Origin: an uncultured Alkalilimnicola sp.
GTDB lineage: Bacteria; Pseudomonadota; Gammaproteobacteria; Nitrococcales; AK92
Length of the DNA stretch: 39,728 nt
Assembly: GCA_937951875.1 (NCBI GenBank)
Contig: CALGAN010000070.1
Location: forward strand, 1 to 39,728
Direction: 5' to 3'
The notes under the pieces were generated by a model. It did not search any database. It was not told where the DNA came from and saw only the letters and a list, made by a program, of their open reading frames with translations. Both the position numbers and the translations under genes were made by a program. Each line of letters opens with the position of its first letter. Within the stretch, counting starts at the first letter, position 1. Of the stretch, positions 7,129 through 15,515 are shown in pieces.

Positions 7129-8694
7129 ATGATCACGCGACGCCGTTTTCTCGCTTCCCTTGGAAGCCTGTCGCTGCTGTCCCTCGGCCTGCCGCTCGGG
7201 GCCTGCGCCTCGGCCGGCGCCAAGCCCACCGAAGGACGCTTCGACTTCGAACAGGTCAGCGCCATCGCCCGGGCGCTCGCCGCCAAGCCCTACCAGCCGC
7301 CGCGCACCATCGAGTCGGCAGCGCTCGACCGGGTCGACTACGACATGATCCAGAAGATCCGCTTCCAGCCGGCCAAGGCGCTGTGGGCCGGCACCGACTC
7401 GCCGTTCACGGTGCAGTTCTTCCATCTGCACCAAGGCGTGAAGCAGCCGGTGAGGATCTACGTGGTGGAGGACGGCCGCAGCCGCGAGCTGCGCTACCGG
7501 CGCGACATGTTCAGCTACGGCGACGCTGAGCTCGCCAAGACGCTGCCGGCCGATCTCGGCTTCGCCGGCTTCCGGGTGATGAACCCCAACGGCGAGACCG
7601 ACTGGCTGGCCTTCCAGGGCGCCAGCTACTTCCGCACCGCCGGCGCCGAGGACCAGTACGGGCTGTCGGCGCGCGGCATCGCCATCGACACCGCCGTGCC
7701 CGGCAAGGCGGAGGAGTTCCCGCTGTTCACCGCCTTCTGGCTGGAGCGACCGGCGCCGGGCAGTGACACCATCCGCATCTACGCCCTGCTCGAAGGCGAG
7801 AGCCTCACCGGCGCTTACCGCTTCGACTGCCGCCAGAGTAACGGCCAGGTGATGGACGTGCGCGCCGAGCTGTACCCGCGCAAACCCATCGAGCGGCTGG
7901 GCGTCGCGCCGCTGACCAGTATGTTCTGGTACGGCGAGAATACCCGGCGGCAGGCGGTCGACTGGCGGCCCGAGGTGCACGACAGCGACGGCTTGGCGTT
8001 GTGGACCGGCAGCGGCGAGCGCATCTGGCGGCCGCTGATCAATCCCCGCCAGGTCGAAACCAGCACCTTCCTCGACCGCACGCCGCGCGGCTTCGGCCTG
8101 CTACAGCGCGACCGCAACTTCGACCACTATCAGGACGACGGCGCCTTCTACGAGAAGCGCGCCAGCCTCTGGGTGGAGCCGTTGGGCGATTGGGGCGAGG
8201 GCGCGGTGCAGCTGGTTGAGATCCCCACCGACGACGAGATCCACGACAACATCGTCGCCTACTGGGTGCCCAAGCAGCCGGTGACGCCGGGACAGCCGCT
8301 GCGCTTCGACTACCGCCTGCACTGGCTAAGCGACGAGCCCTATCCGCCGACCGCGGTCGGCCGAGTGATCTCCACCCACATCGGCCGCGGCGGCGTGCCG
8401 GGCCAGCCGCACTCGCGCGGCGAGCACCTGCACAAGTTCGTGATCGACTTCAGCGGCGGCCCGCTGGCCGAGCTGGCGCAGCGCTTCGACGTCGAGACGG
8501 TGGTGACCGCCAGCCGCGGCGAGGTGGTCAACCCTTACGCCTTGAAGGTGGTCGGCACCCCGCACTGGCGCGGGGTCTTCGACCTCGACCTGCCGGGCGA
8601 CGAGCCGGTCGAGATTCGCTGCTACCTGCGCCTGGACGGCCAGCCGCTGACCGAGACCTGGCTGTACCGCTTCCTGCCGCAGAGCTACCGCTAA
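7129..8694 (+). CDS. Periplasmic glucan biosynthesis protein, OpgD/OpgG (MdoG) family
   Basis: A 521-residue exported protein of osmoregulated periplasmic glucan synthesis. The N-terminus has a twin-arginine signal, RRRFLASLG, and then a hydrophobic segment; this fits OpgD, which is Tat-exported, more than Sec-exported OpgG. The body from about residue 38 starts FDFEQVSAIARALAAKPYQPP and has the family's beta-sandwich followed by an immunoglobulin-like C-terminal part. Recent work on the family shows OpgG/OpgD act as beta-1,2-glucanases that trim or tailor the glucan. A cysteine in LGAC at the end of the signal could also be a lipobox. The ATG at 7129 follows AAGAGATA. No opgH glycosyltransferase gene is in the window, so this is an orphan copy here. 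Confidence 0.9.
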   Translation: MITRRRFLASLGSLSLLSLGLPLGACASAGAKPTEGRFDFEQVSAIARALAAKPYQPPRTIESAALDRVDYDMIQKIRFQPAKALWAGTDSPFTVQFFHLHQGVKQPVRIYVVEDGRSRELRYRRDMFSYGDAELAKTLPADLGFAGFRVMNPNGETDWLAFQGASYFRTAGAEDQYGLSARGIAIDTAVPGKAEEFPLFTAFWLERPAPGSDTIRIYALLEGESLTGAYRFDCRQSNGQVMDVRAELYPRKPIERLGVAPLTSMFWYGENTRRQAVDWRPEVHDSDGLALWTGSGERIWRPLINPRQVETSTFLDRTPRGFGLLQRDRNFDHYQDDGAFYEKRASLWVEPLGDWGEGAVQLVEIPTDDEIHDNIVAYWVPKQPVTPGQPLRFDYRLHWLSDEPYPPTAVGRVISTHIGRGGVPGQPHSRGEHLHKFVIDFSGGPLAELAQRFDVETVVTASRGEVVNPYALKVVGTPHWRGVFDLDLPGDEPVEIRCYLRLDGQPLTETWLYRFLPQSYR

Positions 8695-8709
8695 GCGCGG
8701 CGGCGCTCG

Positions 8710-8740
8710 CCTTCCCGCGGCCCCGACGGCCGTGGGAAGG
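8710..8740 (+). terminator. Stem-loop after the glucan gene
   Basis: A 13-bp stem with one G-U pair (8710-8722 pairs with 8728-8740; loop CCGAC) starts 15 bp after the stop codon. It is stable, but the following bases are C-rich rather than T-rich, so it is a probable but not canonical intrinsic terminator. Confidence 0.5.
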
Positions 8741-8926
8741 CCTCCTTCCATACCACAGGCGCCGCAAATCGCGTTTGCTGCGCCGCGGAAACCGCATCCC
8801 CCTCCCCAGGTACCACCCTAGTCTCCGTCGCCGTGGAACGACAGGAGACTTTCTTCAACTTCGTGCCAGCCGTCCTACACTCTACAAAAAGATCCCCAAA
8901 CCAAGATTCCTATCGCATGTCGACCC

Positions 8927-9976
8927 ATGGATGCCAACGCCAGAGTCATTCCCCTGTCGCTTCATCCCCTGGGTTTCATCGAGGCCTTCACCCAGCTCGG
9001 CGCGCCGCTCGACGGCCTGCTGCGCGACACGGGCATCGATCGTTCCATGCTGCAGCACAAGGACGTCCGCATTTCCTACGCGCAGCAACGGAGGCTATTG
9101 CGCAACGGAGTCAGCCTGTGCCGCCGTCCGGGGCTAGGCTTGCAGGTCGGCATGCTGTTCGACTGGTGCTACCACGGCACGGTGGGCTACGTGGTCTACT
9201 GCAGCCCCAGCCTCAAGGCGGCGGGCGAGGCGTTCTACCGCTACCGGGTGATCGCCCAGCCCCACTATGCCACCAGCAAGGTGCGGCCGGCCGGTTACGT
9301 CGACCGTAACGGCCAGTACGTGCTACCCATTTCCCGATTCGCCCGCGAGGCGGCGTCCGATCCGGAGATGGCCCGATTCCTGACCGAGCTGCGCCTGGCG
9401 ATCATCGTCAGGTTCTGGGACGCCTGCGGCAACAAGTCGGTGCCGGACCCGTCGGTGCACGTGCGGCTGGGCTATCCCGAGCCGGACTACGCCGAGCTCT
9501 ATCAGCGCCTGCCGTGCAGCACGGTGACCTTCGGCTGCGCGCACACCGAGGTGGCGGCGCACCACAGCGTGATCGTCGAGGAGTTCCGCCTGTACCGGCG
9601 GCGCGCCTTCCAGCGCCTGCTCGAGCAGTGCGAGCGCGAGCTGCGCCAGTCGCGGCTGCAGCTGCGCTTCAGCGAGCAGGTCCGCACCTACATCGGCCTC
9701 AACTTCCACTGCCAGCCGACCCTGGAGGACACCGCCCGGGCCCTGGGCACCACGCCGCGCGGCCTGGCGCGGCGGCTGGCGGCGGAACGCACCAGCTTCC
9801 GCAACATCCAGCGCGAAGTGCGGCTGGAGTGGACCATGCACCACCTGCGCCTATCCCGCCTGGGGGTGGAGGAAATCTCCCGACTGATGGGCTTTTCCTG
9901 CGCCGCCAGTCTGCGCCGCGCCGTGAAAGCCGCCAGCGGCAAAACGGTGAGCGCCATCCGTTCCGGCGGCGGCTGA
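8927..9976 (+). CDS. AraC-family transcriptional regulator (copy 1)
   Basis: A 349-residue regulator. The N-terminal part (about residues 15-205) is of the arabinose-binding-like domain found in OruR/ArgR-type AraC proteins, with the segment CYHGTVGYVVYCSPSL near residues 82-97. The C-terminal 95 residues carry the two helix-turn-helix units; the second has VEEISRLMGFSCAASLRRAVK. It is a clear paralog of the regulator at 22616-23701: the N-termini and the segments ISYAQQ, GYHGTVGYVV or CYHGTVGYVV and SVPDPSVHVRL are shared. The start at 8927 (MDANAKV-like, here MDANARV) is supported by this alignment, although the ribosome site is poor. The following MDR operon is on the same strand 100 bp away and may be the target. 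The effector is unknown. Confidence 0.9.
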   Translation: MDANARVIPLSLHPLGFIEAFTQLGAPLDGLLRDTGIDRSMLQHKDVRISYAQQRRLLRNGVSLCRRPGLGLQVGMLFDWCYHGTVGYVVYCSPSLKAAGEAFYRYRVIAQPHYATSKVRPAGYVDRNGQYVLPISRFAREAASDPEMARFLTELRLAIIVRFWDACGNKSVPDPSVHVRLGYPEPDYAELYQRLPCSTVTFGCAHTEVAAHHSVIVEEFRLYRRRAFQRLLEQCERELRQSRLQLRFSEQVRTYIGLNFHCQPTLEDTARALGTTPRGLARRLAAERTSFRNIQREVRLEWTMHHLRLSRLGVEEISRLMGFSCAASLRRAVKAASGKTVSAIRSGGG

Positions 9977-10076
9977 CCCGACCGGCCGCGGACAGGGCGA
10001 CCGCCGGATTACTATTGCCGGCGCGGCGCTCTTTCCACATATTCACCGAAACCAGCAGAAGACTCGAAACAGCACC

Positions 10077-11084
10077 ATGAAAGGCATCGTACTGCGCGCC
10101 CCCGGCGGTCTAGACCGGCTGCAGCTGACCGATCTGCCCGATCCCGGCGCCCCCGGCCCCGGCGAAATCCGGGTCAGGCTGCACGCCAGCTCGTTGAACT
10201 ACCACGATTATCTGGTCGTCAGCCTGTCGGGGCGAGCCGCGGGCGACCGCATTCCCATGTCGGACGGCGCCGGCGTGGTCGAAGCCGTCGGCGAGGGCGT
10301 CACCGAGTTCGCGGTCGGCGACCATGTGGTCTCCTGCTTCTTCCCCACCTGGCAGGACGGGCCGCCCACCCTGTCCGACTTCGCCACGGTGCCCGGCGAT
10401 GGCGTCGACGGCTACGCCTGCGAAGCGGTGGTACGGCCGGCCAGCGCCTTCACGCACGCGCCGCGCGGCTACAGCCACGCCGAAGCCGCCACCCTCACCA
10501 CGGCCGGTCTGACCGCCTGGCGCGCGCTGATCGACGACGGCGCGCTCAAGGCCGGCGACCTGGTGCTCATCCTCGGCACGGGCGGCGTTTCGATCTTCGC
10601 GCTGCAGATCGCCAAGGCCATGGGCGCGACCGTGATCGCCACCTCGTCCTCGGACGAGAAGCTCGAAAAGCTGCGCGCCCTGGGCGCCGACCACGTCATC
10701 AACTACCGTCGCACCCCGGACTGGGGCCGGGAGGTATGGAACTGGACCGGCGGGCGTGGGGTGGACCACGTCATCGAGGTCGGCGGTCCGGGCACGCTGC
10801 CGCAGTCGATCGCCGCGGTGCGGATCGGCGGCCACATCGCGCTGATCGGCGTGCTCACCGGCCGCGCCGGCGAGATTCCCACCTCGCTGCTCATGGCCAA
10901 GCAAGCCCGGCTGCAGGGACTGATCGTCGGCAGCCGGCGTCAGCAGGCCGACTTCGTGCGCGCCATCGAAGCCATCGACCTCCATCCTGTGATCGACCGC
11001 CGCTTCGCGCTGGCCGATATCGCCGCCGCGTTCCGCTACGAAGCGTCGGGCGCGCACTTTGGCAAGATCTGTCTGGAGTACTGA
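10077..11084 (+). CDS. Zinc-independent MDR oxidoreductase (quinone reductase-like)
   Basis: A 335-residue NAD(P)-dependent medium-chain dehydrogenase/reductase. The N-terminal GroES-like domain has the conserved SLNYHDYLV and SDGAGVVEAVGEGV segments, and the Rossmann domain has LVLILGTGGVSIFALQIAKAMGA at about residues 160-182 followed by an ATSSS segment that suggests phosphate (NADP) binding. The catalytic and structural zinc cysteines of alcohol dehydrogenases are absent, so it is likely a zinc-free enoyl or quinone reductase. It is the first gene of an operon: its TGA overlaps the ATG of the glutathione peroxidase gene by one base. The AraC gene is directly upstream. Confidence 0.9.
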   Translation: MKGIVLRAPGGLDRLQLTDLPDPGAPGPGEIRVRLHASSLNYHDYLVVSLSGRAAGDRIPMSDGAGVVEAVGEGVTEFAVGDHVVSCFFPTWQDGPPTLSDFATVPGDGVDGYACEAVVRPASAFTHAPRGYSHAEAATLTTAGLTAWRALIDDGALKAGDLVLILGTGGVSIFALQIAKAMGATVIATSSSDEKLEKLRALGADHVINYRRTPDWGREVWNWTGGRGVDHVIEVGGPGTLPQSIAAVRIGGHIALIGVLTGRAGEIPTSLLMAKQARLQGLIVGSRRQQADFVRAIEAIDLHPVIDRRFALADIAAAFRYEASGAHFGKICLEY

Positions 11085-11620
11085 TGCGCAAGCTGCTGTC
11101 CCTGCTGGCGCTGGCCCTGCTGCCGGTAGCCGCCTTCGCCGCCGACGACTGCCCCGAGCTGCTGCGTCACGAGCTACGCCGGCTCAACAGCGACACCGTG
11201 GTGGATCTGTGCCAGCGCTACGGCGGCAAGCCGCTGCTGATCGTCAACACCGCCAGCCACTGCGGCTACACCCCGCAGTTCAAGGAACTGGAGACGCTGC
11301 ATCAGCGCTACCGGGAGCGGGGCCTGGTGGTGCTCGGCTTCCCCTCCGACGACTTCCGTCAGGAGGCCAAGGACGAGCAGACCACCGCCGAGGTCTGCTA
11401 CATCAACTACGGCGTCAGCTTCGACATGTTCGCGCCGATCGGCGTGCGCGGCGAGAACGCCCATCCGCTGTTCCGCGCCCTAGCGGCGCAGAGCGAGCCG
11501 CCGCGCTGGAACTTCCACAAGTTCGTGGTCGGCCGCGACGGCCGGGTGATCGCCGCCTTTCCGAGCAAGGTCAAACCGACCGATCCGGCGCTGATCGAGG
11601 CCATCGAAAGCGCCCTGTAA
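11084..11620 (+). CDS. Exported glutathione peroxidase family protein
   Basis: A 178-residue thiol peroxidase. It has a Sec signal peptide with likely cleavage after AFA (residues 17-19), so it acts in the periplasm, unusual because glutathione is mainly cytoplasmic; thioredoxin-like or other thiol partners are likely. The mature part has the peroxidatic site NTASHCGYTPQF with Cys60, Gln93 in FRQEA and Trp142-Asn143 in WNFHKF, so the full Cys/Gln/Trp/Asn catalytic set is present with cysteine instead of selenocysteine. The usual FPCNQFG loop is changed to FPSDDFR. Other cysteines at 23, 43 and 105 could serve as resolving residues. Its ATG overlaps the stop of the MDR gene and the DHH gene follows 17 bp later, so the three are translated from one transcript. 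Confidence 0.9.
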   Translation: MRKLLSLLALALLPVAAFAADDCPELLRHELRRLNSDTVVDLCQRYGGKPLLIVNTASHCGYTPQFKELETLHQRYRERGLVVLGFPSDDFRQEAKDEQTTAEVCYINYGVSFDMFAPIGVRGENAHPLFRALAAQSEPPRWNFHKFVVGRDGRVIAAFPSKVKPTDPALIEAIESAL

Positions 11621-11637
11621 CCACGGACACGGGCGCT

Positions 11638-12477
11638 ATGCCGGACACCGCCAAAGGAATCTGCATCTACCACGCCAACTGTGCGGACGGCGTCAGCGCC
11701 GCCTGGACGGTATGGAAAGCCATGGGCGAGCGCCTGGACTACCACCCGGGCGTGCATGACACCCCACCGCCGCCGGTGCATGGCCGGGAGGTGATCCTGG
11801 TCGACTTCTCCTACCCGCGGCCGCTGATGGAGCAGCTGGCGGCGCAGGCCAAACGCGTGCTGCTGCTCGACCACCATCAGACCGCGCGGGATAACCTGCA
11901 GCCGCTGCTCGACAGCGGCGTGATCGACGGCGTGATCGATCTGGACCGCTCCGGTGCCATGCTGGCCTGGAACCACTTCCATCCGCACGAGCCGCCGCCG
12001 CGGCTGCTATGCCACGTGCAGGATCGAGACCTCTGGCAGTGGCGGCTGCGCGGAACGCGCGAGATCCTCGCCGCCTTGCTGTCCTATCCCTACACCTTCG
12101 AGGACTGGGACCGGCTGATGGCGGCCGATCCCGAGACGCTGTACCAGGAAGGCGTGCCGATCGTGCGCAAGCAGCGCAAGGACATCGAGGAGATCCTGCC
12201 GCAGGTGACCCGGCGCATGCGGATCGGCGGCTACGTGGTGCCGGTGGCCAATCTGCCGCCCAACATGGCCGCCGATGGCGCCAACCGCCTGGCGCGCGAC
12301 GCGCCGTTCGCCGCCTACTGGGACGGACCGCAGCTGCGCACCTTCAGCCTGCGCTCCCGCAACGACGGCGTGGACGTGGCCAAGATCGCCCAGAGCTACG
12401 GCGGCGGCGGCCACCGCAACGCCGCCGGCTTCCGGCTGCCGTACGAACGCTGGCACGAGTTCGAGCTGGAGGCTTGA
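11638..12477 (+). CDS. DHH/DHHA1 family phosphoesterase
   Basis: A 279-residue cytoplasmic protein of the DHH superfamily, metal-dependent phosphoesterases that include RecJ, exopolyphosphatases and oligonucleotide (nano-RNA) or cyclic-dinucleotide hydrolases. Visible motifs are HANCADG at 12-18 (motif I), VDFSYP at 55-60 (motif II), LLLDHHQT at 75-82 (the DHH motif) and a glycine-rich DHHA1 signature, GGGGHRNAAGF, at 255-265. Substrate cannot be fixed from sequence. It is the third gene of the MDR-peroxidase operon, 17 bp after the peroxidase stop. The ATG at 11638 gives a protein starting just before the first strand of the domain. Confidence 0.9.
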   Translation: MPDTAKGICIYHANCADGVSAAWTVWKAMGERLDYHPGVHDTPPPPVHGREVILVDFSYPRPLMEQLAAQAKRVLLLDHHQTARDNLQPLLDSGVIDGVIDLDRSGAMLAWNHFHPHEPPPRLLCHVQDRDLWQWRLRGTREILAALLSYPYTFEDWDRLMAADPETLYQEGVPIVRKQRKDIEEILPQVTRRMRIGGYVVPVANLPPNMAADGANRLARDAPFAAYWDGPQLRTFSLRSRNDGVDVAKIAQSYGGGGHRNAAGFRLPYERWHEFELEA

Positions 12478-12535
12478 GCGCACCGCGCGCCGCGGCGCCA
12501 TCGTCCGGCACCGGCCGGACGCAGCGCTCCCGCCT

Positions 12536-13765
12536 TCAGCCGGAGCCGCCTTTCCGCTCGGCCCGCAGGCAGGCGGCCGCGGTGAACAGCACGTCGGTCG
12601 ATGAGTTGAGCGCGGTTTCGGTGGAGTCCTGCAACACGCTGATCACGAAGCCCACCGCCACCACCTGCATGGCCACGTCGGGCGAGATGCCGAATAGGCT
12701 GGCCGCCATCGGAATCAGCAGCAGCGAGCCGCCGGCCACGCCCGAGGTGCCGGCGGCGGCCAGCGCGGCCACCACCGACAGCAGCAGCGCGGTCGGCGCG
12801 TCGACCGGGATGTCCAACGTATGCACCGCCGCCAAGGTCATTACCGTGATGGTGACGGCGGCGCCGGCCATGTTGATGGTGGCGCCCAAGGGGATGGACA
12901 CCCCGTAAGTATCCGCGTGCAGGCCCATGCGCTCGCACAGCGCCATGTTCACCGGAATGTTGGCGGCCGAACTGCGGGTGAAGAACGCGGTAATGCCGCT
13001 GCCGCGCAGACAGGTCAGCACCAGCGGGTACGGGTTGCGGCGGATCTGCCAGTAGACGATGGCCGGATTGATCACCAGCGCCACGAACAGCATGGTGCCG
13101 ATCAGCACCGCCAGCAGATGCGCGTAGCCCAGCAGCGCGCCCAGTCCTGCCTCGACCAGGGTCGACGCCACCAGCCCGAACACCCCGAGCGGCGCGAGGC
13201 GGATCACGAAGCCCACGATCGCCGATACCGCCCGCGCCAGGTCGCCAAGCGCGGCGCGGGTGCTCTCGCGCGCATGGCGCAGCGCCAATCCCAGCCCGAC
13301 CGCCCAGACCAGGATGCCGATGAAATTTGCTTCGGCCAGCGCCCGCACCGGGTTGTCGACGGCGCTGAGCAGCAGGGCCTTCAGCACCTCGCCGATGTCG
13401 CCGGGAGCCGCCGCCTCCACGCCCCGCGGCGACAGCGCCAACGTGGTGGGAAACAGAAAGCTGGCCGTCACGGCCGCCAGCGCCGCCGCGAAGGTACCGA
13501 TCAGATACAGCAGCAGAATCGGTCGCACATAGGTGGGCTGACCGCGCTTGTGCTGGGCGATGGCCGAGGTCACCAGCACGAACACCAGCACCGGCGCCAC
13601 CGCCTTCAGCGCCGACACGAACACGTCGCCGAGCAGGCCGGCCGCGGGCGCGGCCCCCGGCGCGAGCAGCGCCAGCACCAGGCCGGCGAGCAGGCCGACC
13701 ACGATCTGCGCGACCAGGCTGGTGCGGGCGAGCAAGCCGACGGCGCGGGAAACGGCGGTACGCAT
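12536..13765 (-). CDS. sstT: Serine/threonine:Na+ symporter SstT
   Basis: A 409-residue inner-membrane symporter of the dicarboxylate/amino acid:cation family that takes up L-serine and L-threonine with Na+. It aligns along its whole length with E. coli SstT (414 aa), including the segments FFTRSSAANIPVNMALCE, SIPLGATINMAGAA, ASGVAGGSLLLIP-like AGTSGVAGGSLLLIP and a C-terminal DSTETALNSSTDVLFTAAAC. These cover the hairpin loops and the NMAGA cation site. The ATG at 13765 is chosen because it matches the family N-terminus and has GGAG 9 bases upstream; the frame stays open ten codons further. It stands alone between convergent DHH and an upstream minus-strand dehydrogenase gene. Confidence 0.97.
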   Translation of the reverse strand: MRTAVSRAVGLLARTSLVAQIVVGLLAGLVLALLAPGAAPAAGLLGDVFVSALKAVAPVLVFVLVTSAIAQHKRGQPTYVRPILLLYLIGTFAAALAAVTASFLFPTTLALSPRGVEAAAPGDIGEVLKALLLSAVDNPVRALAEANFIGILVWAVGLGLALRHARESTRAALGDLARAVSAIVGFVIRLAPLGVFGLVASTLVEAGLGALLGYAHLLAVLIGTMLFVALVINPAIVYWQIRRNPYPLVLTCLRGSGITAFFTRSSAANIPVNMALCERMGLHADTYGVSIPLGATINMAGAAVTITVMTLAAVHTLDIPVDAPTALLLSVVAALAAAGTSGVAGGSLLLIPMAASLFGISPDVAMQVVAVGFVISVLQDSTETALNSSTDVLFTAAACLRAERKGGSG

Positions 13766-13875
13766 CGGAGCTATCTCCGCGGATGCACCGAGCATGCGGT
13801 GTATCCGCTCGGGACGATCGAGCGGTGACCTGCCGCAGAGCCTGCGCCGAGTGCGCCGCGCTCCTTACGAATCGG

Positions 13876-15297
13876 CTAATCCGGCGGCAGCACCTTGCCC
13901 GGATTGAGCAGATTATGGGGATCGAGAGCCCGCTTCAGGGCGCGCATCAGCTCCAGCGCCACCGGATCCTTGTAGCGGCGCAGCTCCTCGCGCTTGAGCA
14001 GGCCGATGCCGTGCTCGGCCGAGATCGAGCCGCGCATGTCGACGACGATGTCGTGGACGATGCGGTTGAAGTCCTCCCAGCGGTCCAGGAACGCGGCCTT
14101 GTCCATGCCCACCGGTTGGCTGAGATTGAAATGGATGTTGCCGTCGCCGAAATGGCCGAAGGCGCACACCCGCAGTCCCGGCAGCGCCCGCTCGCAGGCG
14201 GCGGTGGCCCGCTCGATGAAGTCCGCCACCCGCGACACCGGCACCGCCACGTCGTGCTTGATCGAGCCGCCTTCGCGCTTCTGCGCCTCCGGCACGTTCT
14301 CGCGCAGGCGCCACAGCGCCTGGTTCTGCGCTTCGCTGGCGGCCACCACGACATTCTCGATCAGACCTTCTTGCAGCGCCTCGCCCAGCACCGCCTCCAG
14401 CCTCGTGCCGAGGTCGGCGCGCGGGTCTGGCGAGGACAGCTCGACCAGGGCATAGGCCGCATGCTCGTCCGGCAGCGGCCGGCCGCCGTCGCTCAGATGA
14501 CGCAGCACGATCTCCAGCGAGAACCGCGACATGTACTCGAAGGCGGTCAGCGCATCGCCCACCTGCGATTGCAGGCGCTCGAAGGCGCGCAGCGCGTGGT
14601 GGACCGACGCGCAGCCGAGCAGCGCCACCACCTGGGAGCGCGGCTTGGGGAACAGCTTGAGCACCGCCGCGGTGATGATGCCCAGCGTGCCCTCCGAGCC
14701 GATGAACAGCTGCTTGAGATCGTAGCCGGTGTTGTCTTTGCGCAAGCCGTTCAGGCCGTACCAGATCCGCCCATCGGCCAGCACCACCTCCAGCCCGAGC
14801 ACCAGGTCGCGGGCGTTGCCGTAGCGCAGCACGGCGGTGCCGCCGGCGTTGGTGGCGAGATTGCCGCCGATCTGGCAGGAGCCTTCCGCCGCCAGCGACA
14901 GCGGGAACAGCCGCCCAGCCTGGTCGGCGGCTTCCTGCACGGTCTTGAGCACGCAGCCGGCCTCGACGGTGATGGTGCCGTTGACCGCGTCCAGCTCGCG
15001 AATCCGGTTCAGGCGCTCCAGCGCCAGAATGAGCTCGCCTTGCGCCACGGCGCCGCCGACCAGGCCAGTGTTGCCGCCCTGGGGAACCACCGGCACGCCG
15101 CGAGCGGCGCACTCGCGCATCACCCAGGCCACCTCCTCGGTCGTCCCCGGCCGCACCACCGCCCTCGCCCGGCCCTGGTAGAGTCCGCGCTGCTCGGCCA
15201 GATAGGCGGCCATGGCAGCCGGCTCGGTCAACACATGGGCCGAACCGAGCCGGTCGGCGAGAACCCTGAGCAGATCGTCATGCTGAACCACGGACAT
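13876..15297 (-). CDS. FAD-binding D-2-hydroxyacid dehydrogenase (D-2-hydroxyglutarate dehydrogenase/GlcD-like)
   Basis: A 473-residue cytoplasmic flavoenzyme. The N-terminal PCMH-type FAD domain has PQGGNTGLVGGA at 72-83 and the segment SCQIGGNLATNAGG; the C-terminal oxidase domain has GHFGDGNIHFNLSQP and the final SAEHGIGLLKRE, whose histidines bind the metal and substrate in D-2-hydroxyglutarate and D-lactate dehydrogenases. Length and motifs are closer to stand-alone D2HGDH-like enzymes than to a GlcD in an operon with GlcE and GlcF. Such enzymes pass electrons to the electron-transfer flavoprotein or quinones and can recycle the D-2-hydroxyglutarate made by SerA. The ATG at 15297 is chosen because the family begins near here; the frame is open further upstream without homology. 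It is divergent from dusC over about 218 bp. Confidence 0.9.
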   Translation of the reverse strand: MSVVQHDDLLRVLADRLGSAHVLTEPAAMAAYLAEQRGLYQGRARAVVRPGTTEEVAWVMRECAARGVPVVPQGGNTGLVGGAVAQGELILALERLNRIRELDAVNGTITVEAGCVLKTVQEAADQAGRLFPLSLAAEGSCQIGGNLATNAGGTAVLRYGNARDLVLGLEVVLADGRIWYGLNGLRKDNTGYDLKQLFIGSEGTLGIITAAVLKLFPKPRSQVVALLGCASVHHALRAFERLQSQVGDALTAFEYMSRFSLEIVLRHLSDGGRPLPDEHAAYALVELSSPDPRADLGTRLEAVLGEALQEGLIENVVVAASEAQNQALWRLRENVPEAQKREGGSIKHDVAVPVSRVADFIERATAACERALPGLRVCAFGHFGDGNIHFNLSQPVGMDKAAFLDRWEDFNRIVHDIVVDMRGSISAEHGIGLLKREELRRYKDPVALELMRALKRALDPHNLLNPGKVLPPD

Positions 15298-15515
15298 CGT
15301 ACCTACCACCGCTAATCGGAACCCTCGGGTGCCGTCGCCCGGGCGGCCGGCGTCGAGCGCCCCCGCGGCAAGAAAGGCACGCCTGTGCAGACCCGCCACT
15401 GTACTACAGCGATTGCGCGTCCCGGACGTCCGGCACACACCGAGCGGGCGTTCGCTGTTAACATGCGCCCCTTCCACACGCTCATCCGTACAGCCCGATA
15501 GTCGAGCCTTCTCCG

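Noticed and set aside
13876..15297. glcD of a glycolate oxidase operon with the glcF at the right end
   Set aside because: The two genes are 24 kb apart and the protein resembles stand-alone D-2-hydroxyacid dehydrogenases; glcD is expected just outside the right edge, upstream of glcF.
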